This document shows, piece by piece, positions 24,930-32,647 of a stretch of 37,278 bases of DNA. Numbering within the stretch: the stretch's first letter is position 1; each line of letters opens with the position of its first letter. This DNA is from Brevundimonas sp. UBA7664. GTDB taxonomy: Bacteria; Pseudomonadota; Alphaproteobacteria; Caulobacterales; Caulobacteraceae. Below the pieces are notes generated by a model that was not told where the DNA came from, did not search any database, and saw only the letters and a program-made list of their open reading frames with translations. The translations under genes were made by a program, and so were the position numbers. Where the stretch lies: NCBI RefSeq assembly GCF_002483305.1, contig NZ_DLHQ01000065.1:1-37278 (forward strand). Direction: 5' to 3'.

Positions 24930-25265
24930 TCTTGCGGGTATTCGGACTTCAGGAAGCGTCGCGACAATCCGTCATCGCAAACCCTGCCCCCAACGACCGG
25001 TGCGATCGCATAGTCGATGATATTTGGGAAGGTCTTTAGTTTAAATGGTGAATTGTGTACGACATTTCGCTTGGCTTGCCTCGTGAGCCGGTCGCCATAT
25101 CATCACCTGCTGCGTCGCGGGGACCGGGTTGACCGTTTCCTCGCCATGATGGACAAGGCAAGCGCTTTTGCCGGCGGGCCTTCTACTCTGAAATCCCTCT
25201 GGCGCCGTGCCCGCTGCTACGGCGTTCAGCCGTTGTAATTCAATGTTGCCGAGGTCCCTTCGTTC
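24930..25265. promoter_or_regulatory. Divergent spacer between the two polysaccharide operons
   Basis: 336 bp without a convincing gene; both operons must start from here. It holds an AT-rich core at about 25017-25065 in an otherwise GC-rich window, a perfect 10-bp palindrome TGCGATCGCA at 25001-25010, and an inverted pair GGCAA...TTGCC at 25157-25172 around AGCGCT. I could not fix -35/-10 boxes with confidence on either strand. A 73-residue open frame at 25017-25238 has no ribosome binding site or family likeness and is not called. Confidence 0.5.
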
Positions 25266-25967
25266 ATGATGCGCGCCCTTTCGCTGCTGCCGGCACTCGC
25301 GGCCTTGTTTCTCATGGGCTGCGGCGGCCCCAGGATGGACCTGGCCGAAATGACCGCCGCTGAGCCTGCGGACATGCAACGGGTCGAGGTCGGTCCCACG
25401 GGCTCTGTACAGAGCGAATACCGCATCGGCGTCGGGGACAAGATCAATGTGCGCGTGTTTCAGGTTCCGGATCTGTCCTTCGACGCCCTCGTGATCGATA
25501 CATCCGGCAACGTACAGATGCCGTTGATCGGCGCGGTTCGTGGATCAGGAAGAACGCCCGGAGAAATGGCCGCGGACATCGCCGCCCGCCTGTCGACCCA
25601 GTATCTCCGCGACCCGCAAGTTACCGTCACCGTGACCGAGGCGGCCAGCCAGAAGATCACGATCGACGGCGCCGTGACCAGGCCGGGCGTGTACGAAATG
25701 CGGGGCTCGACGTCGCTGCTCCAGGCCGTGGCCATGGCCGAGGGACCAACAAGACTTGCGGACCTGAGCAAGGTGGCGGTGTTCAGGACCATCGACGGAC
25801 GACGTTCGGTCGCGCTCTTCGACCTCGCCTCGATCCGGCAGGGCCGGGCGGAGGATCCCCAGGTGTTTGGCGATGACGTGGTCGTGGTTGATATATCGCG
25901 TCTGAACTCCGCCTTGCGGGAGATCCTGGGGGTGGTTCCCGCGCTCTCGATCTTCCGACCCTTCTAG
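25266..25967 (+). CDS. Wza-type polysaccharide export lipoprotein
   Basis: Outer-membrane polysaccharide export (OPX) protein that forms the exit channel with the Wzc-type protein encoded next. 233 residues: signal peptide with lipobox LFLMGC (acylated Cys at about residue 19), Poly_export domain (SEYRIGVGDKINVRVFQVP, VIDTSGNVQMPLIGAV, GRTPGEMAADIAARL, YLRDPQVTVTV) and one SLBB-like domain (KITIDGAVTRPGVYEMRG, LLQAVAMAEGPTRLADLSKVAV). Much shorter than E. coli Wza (about 380), and it lacks the long C-terminal region forming Wza's outer-membrane helical barrel, so this is the compact OPX class. The C-terminal hydrophobic ILGVVPALSIF is a possible membrane-contacting tail. ATG 25266 has GAGG 11 bases upstream. 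First gene of the plus-strand module. Confidence 0.92.
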   Translation: MMRALSLLPALAALFLMGCGGPRMDLAEMTAAEPADMQRVEVGPTGSVQSEYRIGVGDKINVRVFQVPDLSFDALVIDTSGNVQMPLIGAVRGSGRTPGEMAADIAARLSTQYLRDPQVTVTVTEAASQKITIDGAVTRPGVYEMRGSTSLLQAVAMAEGPTRLADLSKVAVFRTIDGRRSVALFDLASIRQGRAEDPQVFGDDVVVVDISRLNSALREILGVVPALSIFRPF

Positions 25968-26097
25968 CGCAAGGTCTGCCGCAGTCGGCGGCCCAGGATG
26001 GTCTCCCATCGGACCGGCCCCAAAGGGTAGGAAGCTCTCGCTCGAATTTCGTGTGCGCGACAACGGGCTATGAGATATCAGCCCGGAAGTATTTTAA

Positions 26098-26111
26098 GCG
26101 GTCGCAACCGC
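26098..26111 (+). other. Small inverted repeat before the Wzc-type gene
   Basis: GCGGT-CGCA-ACCGC forms a 5-bp stem with a 4-base loop 13 bases before the start codon, next to the AT-rich AGTATTTTAA. It could fold over the ribosome binding region or be an operator half; the evidence is only the symmetry and position. Confidence 0.25.
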
Positions 26112-26124
26112 ATGTATGTGACGG

Positions 26125-28392
26125 ATGGCAATGATGCTGGGCGACAACAACTTCGCTGGGGAACGCGGGCGACGCCTCCGAGACCAGTCTTGGGGCTCGG
26201 ACGAGACCACGTTCGCTGGCGGGGATCCGGCCTGGACCCAGCCGGGTCACGAGCAACCAACCGTGGATCTGGCGGCCATCTGGCAGCTGGCGCTCAAGTA
26301 TCGTTTCCTGATGATTGGCTGCTTCCTGGCAGCCTTGGTCGTCGGCACAGCCGTAACGCTTCTCACGACGCCGCTCTATACCGCCCAGGCTACGCTCCAG
26401 ATCGATCGCGAAGCCGCGCGCGTGTTCAACACTGAAGAGGGCACGTCGGACACGCTTCAGGGCATGGAGTTCTTCGAAACCCAATACGGTCTTCTGCGCA
26501 GCCGCTCCCTCGCCGAGCGCGTGGTCGAGACGCTGGGACTCGCAAGTTCGAACGAAGCGCTGGCATCACTGGGCGTCGAGGCGCCGGCCGCCGGCGGGAC
26601 CGCCGCCAGCCAGGCCGCCGCTCGCCGGGCCGCGGCCGTCAAGGCGCTTCAGGCCAATCTCAGCGTCTCGCCGGTTCGAAGCTCCCGCCTCGTCGCTGTT
26701 GGCTACGATAATCCGAACCCCGGAGTCGCTGCCCGGATCGCCAACGGCTTCGCCGAGAACTTCATCCAGGCAAACCTCGATCGGAAGTTTGAAAGTTCGG
26801 CCTACGCCCGTGAGTTCCTGGAAGAGCGGATCGCCCAGACCAAGGAACGGCTGGAATCCGCGGAACGACAACTGGTCGCTTATGCCGCCAACCAGCAGAT
26901 CATCAATGTCGCCGAACCCGGGGAAGGCGGCGAGAGCGGCGCTTCGGGATCGCTGACGTCAAGCAATCTGGTCGCGGCCAACACCGCCCTTGCCCAGGCC
27001 AGGGCCGCACGGGTCGCCGCCGAGGAGCGCTGGCGCTCGGCGCGGGGCGTAAGTCTTATGGCCCTGCCGGAAGTCCTGCAGAATTCGACAATCCAACGGC
27101 TGACCGAGCAGCGCGCCCTGCTGGAAGGTGAGTACCAGCAGAAGCTCAGCCTCTATCAACCCGACTATCCGGAAATGGTGCGCCTGAAAGCCCGGATCGA
27201 AGAGGCCGACAGCCAGATCCTGACGATCGCCGGAAACATCCGCACATCGATCCAGAGCCAATACGAGATCGCCGCCAACCAGGAGCGATCGCTCCAGGCC
27301 GCGGTAACGGGCCTGACGGGCGATGTTCTCGATCTGCGCGACCGTTCGATCCAGTACAACATCCTGCAACGGGAACTGGACACGACCCGTACGCTCTACG
27401 AAGGCCTGCTGCAGCGCTACAAGGAGGTCGGGGTTACCGGCGGCGTGGCGTCGAACAACATCTCGATCGTCGACCTCGCGACACCCCCCCAAACCCCGTC
27501 CAAGCCCGATTTCCTGCTGAACATCGCGCTCTCGGCGCTTCTGGGCCTGGGCTTGGGCGTCGTGGCGGCCTTCCTTCTCGAGGCCCTGGACGAGAGCGTC
27601 GCCACGCCCGACGACGTGGAGACCAAGCTCGGGGTTTCTGTCCTCGGAGTCGTGCCCCTGCTGGAAAAGGGACAGACCACATCGGATGCCCTGGCGGACA
27701 TTCGATCCGGGTTCTCCGAGGCCTACTATTCTCTTCGGACCGCACTCCAGTTCTCCACTCCGGACGGGGCTCCGAGCAGCATGCTCGTCTCCAGCGCCCG
27801 TCCGGCCGAGGGCAAGTCGACCACGGCCTATGCCGTCGCCCTGAACCTCGCGCGGGTCGGCAAGCGGGTGCTTCTGGTCGATGGTGACTTGCGCAATCCC
27901 TCGATGCACCGGGTGATCGGCGTCGAGAATGAGCGCGGCATGAGCAATCTTCTCTCGGGCTCGGCGGAACTGGCCGCGGTCGTGCAGCGGACGCGGGAGG
28001 AGAACCTGTTCTTCATCCCCTGTGGGCCGCTGCCGCCCAACCCGGCCGAACTCTGGGGCGGCGACCGCCTGCGCCAGTTCCTTACCGAGGCGCGCGGCAA
28101 TTTTGACCATATCGTCTTCGACGGCCCGCCGGTTCTGGGCTTCGCGGACGCCCCGCTGCTGGCGGCGGCCGTTCAGGGCGTCCTCTTCGTCCTCGAATCC
28201 CGCGGCACCCGCCGGGGTCAGGCGCGGGGCGCCCTTCGGCGCATACAGGTGGGTCGCGCGCACCTGCTCGGCGCCGTCTTGACGAAATTCAACGCCAAGT
28301 CGACGTCCTATGGCGGCTACGACTACGCCTACGACTACCACTACGGCGCCGAACAGGCCGGGAATGACGCCAGGAAGGGCGATCTGGGTTGA
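26125..28392 (+). CDS. Wzc/GumC-type polysaccharide co-polymerase fused to BY-kinase
   Basis: Inner-membrane protein controlling chain length and export, with a cytoplasmic tyrosine autokinase. 755 residues: N-terminal Wzz domain beginning PTVDLAAIWQLALKYRFLM with the first membrane helix (about 63-85), long coiled-coil periplasmic part (about 220-435) and PxxP-like second helix region (TPPQTPSKPDFLLNIALSALLGLGLG). The kinase domain has Walker A ARPAEGKSTTAYAVAL (K564), Walker A' LLVDGDLRNPSMH (D586, D588) and HIVFDGPPVLGFADAPLL. The C-terminus has six tyrosines at 729, 732, 734, 736, 738 and 740 (SYGGYDYAYDYHY), the expected autophosphorylation cluster. Start ATG 26125, with ATGs at 26131 and 26134 as options. 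No Wzb-type phosphatase gene seen. Confidence 0.93.
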   Translation: MAMMLGDNNFAGERGRRLRDQSWGSDETTFAGGDPAWTQPGHEQPTVDLAAIWQLALKYRFLMIGCFLAALVVGTAVTLLTTPLYTAQATLQIDREAARVFNTEEGTSDTLQGMEFFETQYGLLRSRSLAERVVETLGLASSNEALASLGVEAPAAGGTAASQAAARRAAAVKALQANLSVSPVRSSRLVAVGYDNPNPGVAARIANGFAENFIQANLDRKFESSAYAREFLEERIAQTKERLESAERQLVAYAANQQIINVAEPGEGGESGASGSLTSSNLVAANTALAQARAARVAAEERWRSARGVSLMALPEVLQNSTIQRLTEQRALLEGEYQQKLSLYQPDYPEMVRLKARIEEADSQILTIAGNIRTSIQSQYEIAANQERSLQAAVTGLTGDVLDLRDRSIQYNILQRELDTTRTLYEGLLQRYKEVGVTGGVASNNISIVDLATPPQTPSKPDFLLNIALSALLGLGLGVVAAFLLEALDESVATPDDVETKLGVSVLGVVPLLEKGQTTSDALADIRSGFSEAYYSLRTALQFSTPDGAPSSMLVSSARPAEGKSTTAYAVALNLARVGKRVLLVDGDLRNPSMHRVIGVENERGMSNLLSGSAELAAVVQRTREENLFFIPCGPLPPNPAELWGGDRLRQFLTEARGNFDHIVFDGPPVLGFADAPLLAAAVQGVLFVLESRGTRRGQARGALRRIQVGRAHLLGAVLTKFNAKSTSYGGYDYAYDYHYGAEQAGNDARKGDLG

Positions 28393-29636
28393 GGGACAAG
28401 GCGGACAAGAGCGCCGCCCCGGAACGACGCAGCGTTCGCGCCGCGGATATCGCTTCCTATGTCCTGATCGCCGGCGCTGTGGTGTTGGGCTGGCAGATCG
28501 TCATTCAGCCGCTCATCCAGCGAGCGCCGGTCGAGGCGGCCATCCGCCTTGCGCCGGGATCACCGCTGGCCTTGCGCCGCGCGGCGGAGTCGGAGCTGGC
28601 CGCGGGCCGAAACGAAAACGCCGCCGCCCTGGGCCGGGACGCCCTGGGCCGGTCTCCGTTCGACGTCAGGGCACTGCGGGTCGTCGGCCTGACCGAAGCA
28701 CGGGCCGGCCGCCTGGACCAGGCGGACGATCTCCTGACCCTCGCGGGAAACTGGAGCCTCCGGGACGATCCGGCTCACGCCTGGCTGGTCGAACACCGGC
28801 TGCGGCAGGGGGACTATGTCTCCGCCTTCGCCCACGCCGACACCCTGGTGCGGCGGCGGCAGGATATTCAGCCTGAAGTGTTCAGCCTGTTCACCCTCGC
28901 GGGCGTACAGGATCCGCAGCGGTCGCTTCCGGTCACGGCCGATCTGCTGGCGGCCAATCCCCCTTGGCGGGCAGCCTATCTCGCCAGCCTGGACGAAAAG
29001 CCCGAGGACCTGCAGGTCCAGATGAACCTGGCGGCCCTGCTGCAGGAGAGCCGGGCGCCTTTGTCGAATGCAGAATTGCATCGGCTGTACCAGGTCCTGG
29101 TCCGCAAGGGACTGTTCGACGCCATTCGCACCTTACGCGTCCGGCTGAACCGCCCGGCGGCCGGTTCGGCGGTGACCAACGGCGACTTCGCGGATACCGC
29201 GGCGCCGGAGCCCTTCCAGTGGCGGCTGGTACAGAATGCCGGCGTCACGGCCGAGATCGCGATCGACGATCTTGGGCCGGCCAATCCTGCCCTGCGGGTA
29301 GAATACGACGGCTACTCCACAGCGCGGATCGCGGATCAACTGACCTTCCTGCCCCCCGGTCCCCATCAGTTCATCATCGAGGTCAAGACGGAGGACGGCG
29401 ATCCGGCGACCCGGCTGGCCTGGACCCTGACCTGCGCCCCCGGAGGCCGCGCGATCGCCTCGGTGCCTGCCGGAGATGCGAACGCGACCCGCAACGCCTG
29501 GGCGACCGTTTCGGCTCGAATTGTCGTTCCTGGCGACTGTCCTGCGCAATGGCTCAGGCTGGAGACCCAGGCCCATGACAGGCGCTCCCCGACGGTCGCC
29601 TGGTTCGACCGGATCAGAATATCTCCCGAGGGCTGA
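28389..29636 (+). CDS. Membrane-anchored repeat protein with carbohydrate-binding-like C-terminus
   Basis: No confident family name. 415 residues: basic cytoplasmic N-terminus, one membrane helix (about 21-43, SYVLIAGAVVLGWQIVI), helical repeats of TPR character (about 45-255, e.g. LALRRAAESELAAGRNENAAALGRDAL), then a beta-rich region from about 262 that opens with VTNGDFADTAAPEPFQWRL, resembling the start of galactose-binding/CBM-type jelly-roll modules, and contains PPGPHQFIIEVKT. The bulk is predicted periplasmic. Only start is TTG 28389, overlapping the Wzc stop (TTGA), with GGAAGG about 10-15 bases upstream. Gene order Wza-Wzc-this-ligase suggests it helps polymer passage or length control. 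A lectin-like role is inference. Confidence 0.75.
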   Translation: MRDKADKSAAPERRSVRAADIASYVLIAGAVVLGWQIVIQPLIQRAPVEAAIRLAPGSPLALRRAAESELAAGRNENAAALGRDALGRSPFDVRALRVVGLTEARAGRLDQADDLLTLAGNWSLRDDPAHAWLVEHRLRQGDYVSAFAHADTLVRRRQDIQPEVFSLFTLAGVQDPQRSLPVTADLLAANPPWRAAYLASLDEKPEDLQVQMNLAALLQESRAPLSNAELHRLYQVLVRKGLFDAIRTLRVRLNRPAAGSAVTNGDFADTAAPEPFQWRLVQNAGVTAEIAIDDLGPANPALRVEYDGYSTARIADQLTFLPPGPHQFIIEVKTEDGDPATRLAWTLTCAPGGRAIASVPAGDANATRNAWATVSARIVVPGDCPAQWLRLETQAHDRRSPTVAWFDRIRISPEG

Positions 29637-29660
29637 AAAGCCGCTCTGGCCCCGGCTTCG

Positions 29661-29686
29661 TTCAAGGGCAACAAGCCTGCCTTGAA
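29661..29686 (+). terminator. Inverted repeat TTCAAGG...CCTTGAA, possible terminator or operator
   Basis: Perfect 7-bp arms at 29661-29667 and 29680-29686 around a 12-base loop, 25 bp after the stop of the preceding gene and just upstream of the candidate promoter at 29693. The downstream sequence is AT-rich but has no clean T-run, so partial terminator or regulator site are both open. Confidence 0.35.
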
Positions 29687-29692
29687 TCCATA

Positions 29693-29721
29693 TTGATTTT
29701 GAAACCTTCGCCGCCTATACA
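29693..29721 (+). promoter_or_regulatory. Sigma-70-type promoter for the 74-residue protein gene
   Basis: TTGATT (29693-29698) and TATACA (29716-29721) are separated by 17 bp, near-ideal for a housekeeping promoter, and lie about 57 bp before the start codon. It would transcribe the small gene and the ligase gene separately from the upstream module. Confidence 0.5.
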
Positions 29722-29777
29722 CATTCTCGATAACTCGCGGGTCAGCCCGTACCAATGACCTGATAAGGGGATTTCGA

Positions 29778-30002
29778 ATGCGTAAGACCATCGCTGCCGT
29801 CACGGCAGGCTTGCTGCTGGTGGCCGGCCAAGCCGCCGCCGCCAACACCTCCGCCGATGCCCGCGTGGGTGACCGCGTCGGTGCCCGTGTTGGTGCCAGC
29901 TCGGACTTCCGCGGCATTCCGATGCCCGTCCTCCTGATCGGCACCTTGGTGCTCATCGGTGTGATCACCGTCGCTTCGGACGACGCTTCGGAAAGCCCGT
30001 AA
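29778..30002 (+). CDS. Small secreted/membrane protein of the export module
   Basis: Not a family I can name. 74 residues: signal peptide (MRKTIAAVTAGLLLVAGQAAAA, likely cleaved after the Ala run), a short linker with a repeating RVG pattern (ARVGDRVGARVGAS), one hydrophobic helix at about 47-66 (IPMPVLLIGTLVLIGVITVA) and an acidic tail SDDASESP. The start has AAGGGGA 6-7 bases upstream and a good promoter farther up. Signal peptide plus second helix predicts a periplasm-facing, membrane-anchored peptide, or a hydrophobic assembly subunit. It sits between the repeat protein and the ligase-like gene, so a role in polymer export or cell-surface attachment is likely but unproven. Confidence 0.78.
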   Translation: MRKTIAAVTAGLLLVAGQAAAANTSADARVGDRVGARVGASSDFRGIPMPVLLIGTLVLIGVITVASDDASESP

Positions 30003-30049
30003 GCCTCAATCCGGTTCACGCCGTGGTCACCAAACCGTTGACATAAGGC

Positions 30050-31399
30050 GTGCGGATCAAGATTTGGAAGGGCCAGTGGGATTCTGTCGCGATCGCGGCG
30101 GTGATTCTGCTGGCCCTTTCGTTTGTTTTCGGCGGCGCCAGCCGTGAACACGCCCTTCGGCTGGCCCTCGTCGAGCTCGCCGCCCTTCCGGTTCTGGTGC
30201 TTGGCGCCGGACGGTTGATCAAGACCGGGCTCTGGCGCGAGCACCGATTCGCCCTCGGCCTGATGGCGGCGGTCGTCGCCCTTCCCCTGATACAGTTGAT
30301 TCCACTCCCGCCCGCGGTGTGGTCCGGTCTGCCGGGACGGGACCAGATGGTGCTGGCCCTGCGACTCGCCGGCATTGAGCCGGGCTGGAGTCCGCTAAGC
30401 CTGACTCCCGACAAGACCTGGCAATCAGTCCTGGCGCTCACGCCTCCCTTCGCCCTCTTCATCGCCATCCTGTCCCAGTCGCAGATTCAGCGAGAGCGGC
30501 TGGCTCGGATCTGCGTCGCGGCGGCCGTCGCGGGAATTCTTCTGGGCGCCGCCCAGCTGGCCAGCGGAAGCGACCGCCTCTACCTGTGGAACACGACCGG
30601 GGGGGGATTGATCAACGGCTTCTTCGCCAACCGCAATCACCTGGCTTCCTTCTTCCTGATCGCCCTGCCCTTCGCCATCACCCTCGAGGCGGCGACGCTC
30701 AGGCGGAAGGATCGGCCCACTTCCGCCCTCTGGTTTGGAGCGTTGTTCGCCGGTTTGGTGGTGGTCGCCCTGGCCGCTGTACGATCGCGTGCCGGCATAG
30801 TCCTGTTCGCCCCGGTGATGGCCGCCAGCATGCTGGCGGCCTGGATTGCCGCCGGACGCCGTCGGCCGGGGCCCGGGCTCCTGGTCCTGGTCGGGGCGGT
30901 CGGCGCGGCCCTGACCATCGTCGCGGTTCTGGCCCTGCCGCCCATCCTCGCCCGGTTTGACACGGGGGGAGCGAGTGAACTGCGCTTCGAACGTTGGCCG
31001 CTCGTCGCCGAGACCGCCCAGACCTACCTCCCGCTCGGATCGGGCATCGGCAGTTTCGACCCGGTCTACCGGTCGGTCGAACCCCTCAACGAACTGGACG
31101 GCAGTTACTTCAACCAGGCGCACAACGAGTATCTGGAGACCTGGCTGGAAGCCGGCTGGCTCGGCGCGGGCCTGATCGTGGCCTTCCTCATCTGGTACGG
31201 CCGACGCTGCTGGAGCGCCTGGCGGGCCCCGGCCTCCCGGGAACGCGATCTGCAACGGGCGGCCAGTATCGGTATCGGAGTCCTGCTCCTGCACTCCATC
31301 GTCGACTATCCGCTGCGAACCGTGACGCTGGCTGTCGTTTTCGCGATGTGTTGCGGCCTGCTGGAGCTTGCGAAACGACCAGACCAGCCGCCGGGCTGA
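30050..31399 (+). CDS. O-antigen ligase/polymerase-family membrane protein (Wzy_C)
   Basis: Polytopic inner-membrane protein, 449 residues, about 10-12 helices. The long periplasmic loop before the last helices contains FFANRNHLASFFLIALP, RFERWPLVAETAQTYLPLGSGIGSFD and YFNQAHNEYLETWLEAGWLG; the HNEYLE motif with a preceding GSGxGxF is the hallmark of the WaaL/Wzy_C family. The enzyme either ligates polymer to a lipid or surface acceptor or polymerises repeats. Starts at GTG 30050, with AAGG almost touching it, an unusual ribosome binding site that may mean weak or coupled translation from the small gene 47 bp upstream. This is the second protein of this family here; the other is at 9706-10962. 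Confidence 0.87.
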   Translation: MRIKIWKGQWDSVAIAAVILLALSFVFGGASREHALRLALVELAALPVLVLGAGRLIKTGLWREHRFALGLMAAVVALPLIQLIPLPPAVWSGLPGRDQMVLALRLAGIEPGWSPLSLTPDKTWQSVLALTPPFALFIAILSQSQIQRERLARICVAAAVAGILLGAAQLASGSDRLYLWNTTGGGLINGFFANRNHLASFFLIALPFAITLEAATLRRKDRPTSALWFGALFAGLVVVALAAVRSRAGIVLFAPVMAASMLAAWIAAGRRRPGPGLLVLVGAVGAALTIVAVLALPPILARFDTGGASELRFERWPLVAETAQTYLPLGSGIGSFDPVYRSVEPLNELDGSYFNQAHNEYLETWLEAGWLGAGLIVAFLIWYGRRCWSAWRAPASRERDLQRAASIGIGVLLLHSIVDYPLRTVTLAVVFAMCCGLLELAKRPDQPPG

Positions 31400-31426
31400 G
31401 CCATGGTGCCCGTGTGTGGCGCCCGC

Positions 31427-31448
31427 TGGCCTCTCCTGTGGCAGGCCA
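31427..31448. terminator. Possible bidirectional terminator between convergent genes
   Basis: TGGCCT and AGGCCA form 6-bp inverted arms around a 10-base loop in the 64-bp space between two convergent stops, followed on the plus strand by CCGTCCTGTTTAAA. The location fits a shared terminator; the stem is modest. Confidence 0.4.
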
Positions 31449-31463
31449 CCGTCCTGTTTAAAG

Positions 31464-32357
31464 CTAGCTGACCGGCAGGCCCTCACCGCTCTCGCCCGTC
31501 AGCCGTTCCCTGCGCACGACGATCCCCGCGCCGTCCGCCGGCACGAACTCTTCACCCCCGTATCGGGCCGTCGGGGTCCGACAGGCGCCCACGGCCTGCA
31601 GCAGAACCCGCTCACGCCCCTCAAGCCTCAGCGCACTCAGCACCCCGGAGTCATAGGCCTTGGTGTCGATGCCGATGCGCCGATGATCCGCGTGCACGGC
31701 CTTTGTCGGCGTGTGCCCGTGCACGACCACCTGTTCGAACCCCGTCCGGCTCTCCAGAAAGGGCTGGCGGATCCACATCAGGTCCTCGGACATCTGCCGA
31801 TCCAGCGCCACCCCCGGTCGCGCGCCCGCATGGGCGAAGAAATAGTCGCCCACCGTCACACTGAGTTCCAGATCCTCAAGGAAGGCGAGTTTCGGTTTCG
31901 TCAGCTTGTGCCGCAGGTCCGCCGCCACGCGCTCCCAGGCCTCCGTCCGGTGCGCCAGCTCCGGAACCCGCAGGCCCCAGGACTGAAGCGCACGGTCGCC
32001 GCCGTATTCGCACCAGCGCGCGCCCTTGGAGGGATCCTCGAGGAATTCGAGCATCGCCTGCTCGTGATTGCCCTTCAGGAACCGCCATTCGACGCCCTGC
32101 GACCGGGAAAGCCCGGCGAGCAGGCGCAACACGCCGCGGGAATCCGGACCGCGATCGATGTAGTCGCCGAGGAAGATCACCATCTTCCGGTCCGCCCGGC
32201 TTGTGTGCAGGTCCGCCACCATCGCCTCCACCAGCGGGAGAAGCAGATCAAAGCGGCCGTGGATGTCGCCCACGGCCCAGACCACCGTTCCGTCCGGAAC
32301 AGCCGGCGCCGTCGGCGCCGTCACCTTGGGTTTGGGGCGGAAAAACTTTGAAATCAT
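31464..32357 (-). CDS. PPP-family metallophosphoesterase (serine/threonine phosphatase type)
   Basis: Two-metal phosphoesterase of the PPP/ApaH-like group, 297 residues. The three signature blocks are VGDIHGRFDLL (GDxHG), FLGDYIDRGPDSRG (GDxxDRG) and LKGNHEQAMLEF (GNHE); the later histidines are in YFFAHAGARPG and VVHGHTPTKA. It may dephosphorylate proteins or cleave dinucleoside polyphosphates; sequence alone does not say. ATG 32357 has only a weak GAG upstream. It is convergent with the polysaccharide module and not part of that operon. Since no LMW tyrosine phosphatase partner for the Wzc-type kinase is present, acting on that kinase is a speculative possibility. Confidence 0.88.
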   Translation of the reverse strand: MISKFFRPKPKVTAPTAPAVPDGTVVWAVGDIHGRFDLLLPLVEAMVADLHTSRADRKMVIFLGDYIDRGPDSRGVLRLLAGLSRSQGVEWRFLKGNHEQAMLEFLEDPSKGARWCEYGGDRALQSWGLRVPELAHRTEAWERVAADLRHKLTKPKLAFLEDLELSVTVGDYFFAHAGARPGVALDRQMSEDLMWIRQPFLESRTGFEQVVVHGHTPTKAVHADHRRIGIDTKAYDSGVLSALRLEGRERVLLQAVGACRTPTARYGGEEFVPADGAGIVVRRERLTGESGEGLPVS

Positions 32358-32615
32358 GGTCTCTGTTGCGGGTTGAAAGCCTGTGCTGTCGCGATCCGCA
32401 TGACGCGTCCGCCCCTATAGCAATGATGTCGTGTCGCCAGTAGGGCGAGGCGGGGGGAGCAACGGATCGAACCCGGCCGCCGCCGTTCCGGCCTGCGCCG
32501 TTGTGCTTCCCGACCGGAAAAACCCGTTCAATCCCCCCGCTACGCCCCGACAACCGATCTTAACCGCGCAAGCGCCTCTGGCGTTCCCGGTTGCGCAGAC
32601 ATTACCAAAGTGTAA

Positions 32616-32628
32616 AGGTTCAGAACCT
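32616..32628 (+). promoter_or_regulatory. Palindrome upstream of the 55-residue gene, possible operator
   Basis: AGGTTC-A-GAACCT is a perfect 13-bp palindrome with a single central base, 19 bases before the start codon and close to a possible TTGCGC/GTAAAG promoter region. Such tight symmetry suggests a dimeric regulator site, but no matching regulator is seen here. Confidence 0.35.
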
Positions 32629-32647
32629 CGGGAAGGGAGGGTTTGCC

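Noticed and set aside
25017..25238. 73-residue frame in the divergent spacer
   Set aside because: No ribosome binding site, no protein-like pattern, and it occupies the region where the promoters must lie.
26959..28341. 460-residue antisense frame in the Wzc-type gene
   Set aside because: No recognisable domain; the sense frame has Walker motifs and a tyrosine tail.
5044..31399. Search for IS elements, integrases or att-like direct repeats bounding the locus
   Set aside because: No transposase or integrase frame and no clear flanking repeat seen by eye; exchange of central genes would be by homologous recombination if at all.
32464..32473. GGATCGAACC looks like a tRNA T-arm on the minus strand
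   Set aside because: The five-base stems around the loop do not pair, and no anticodon or acceptor stem can be built nearby.
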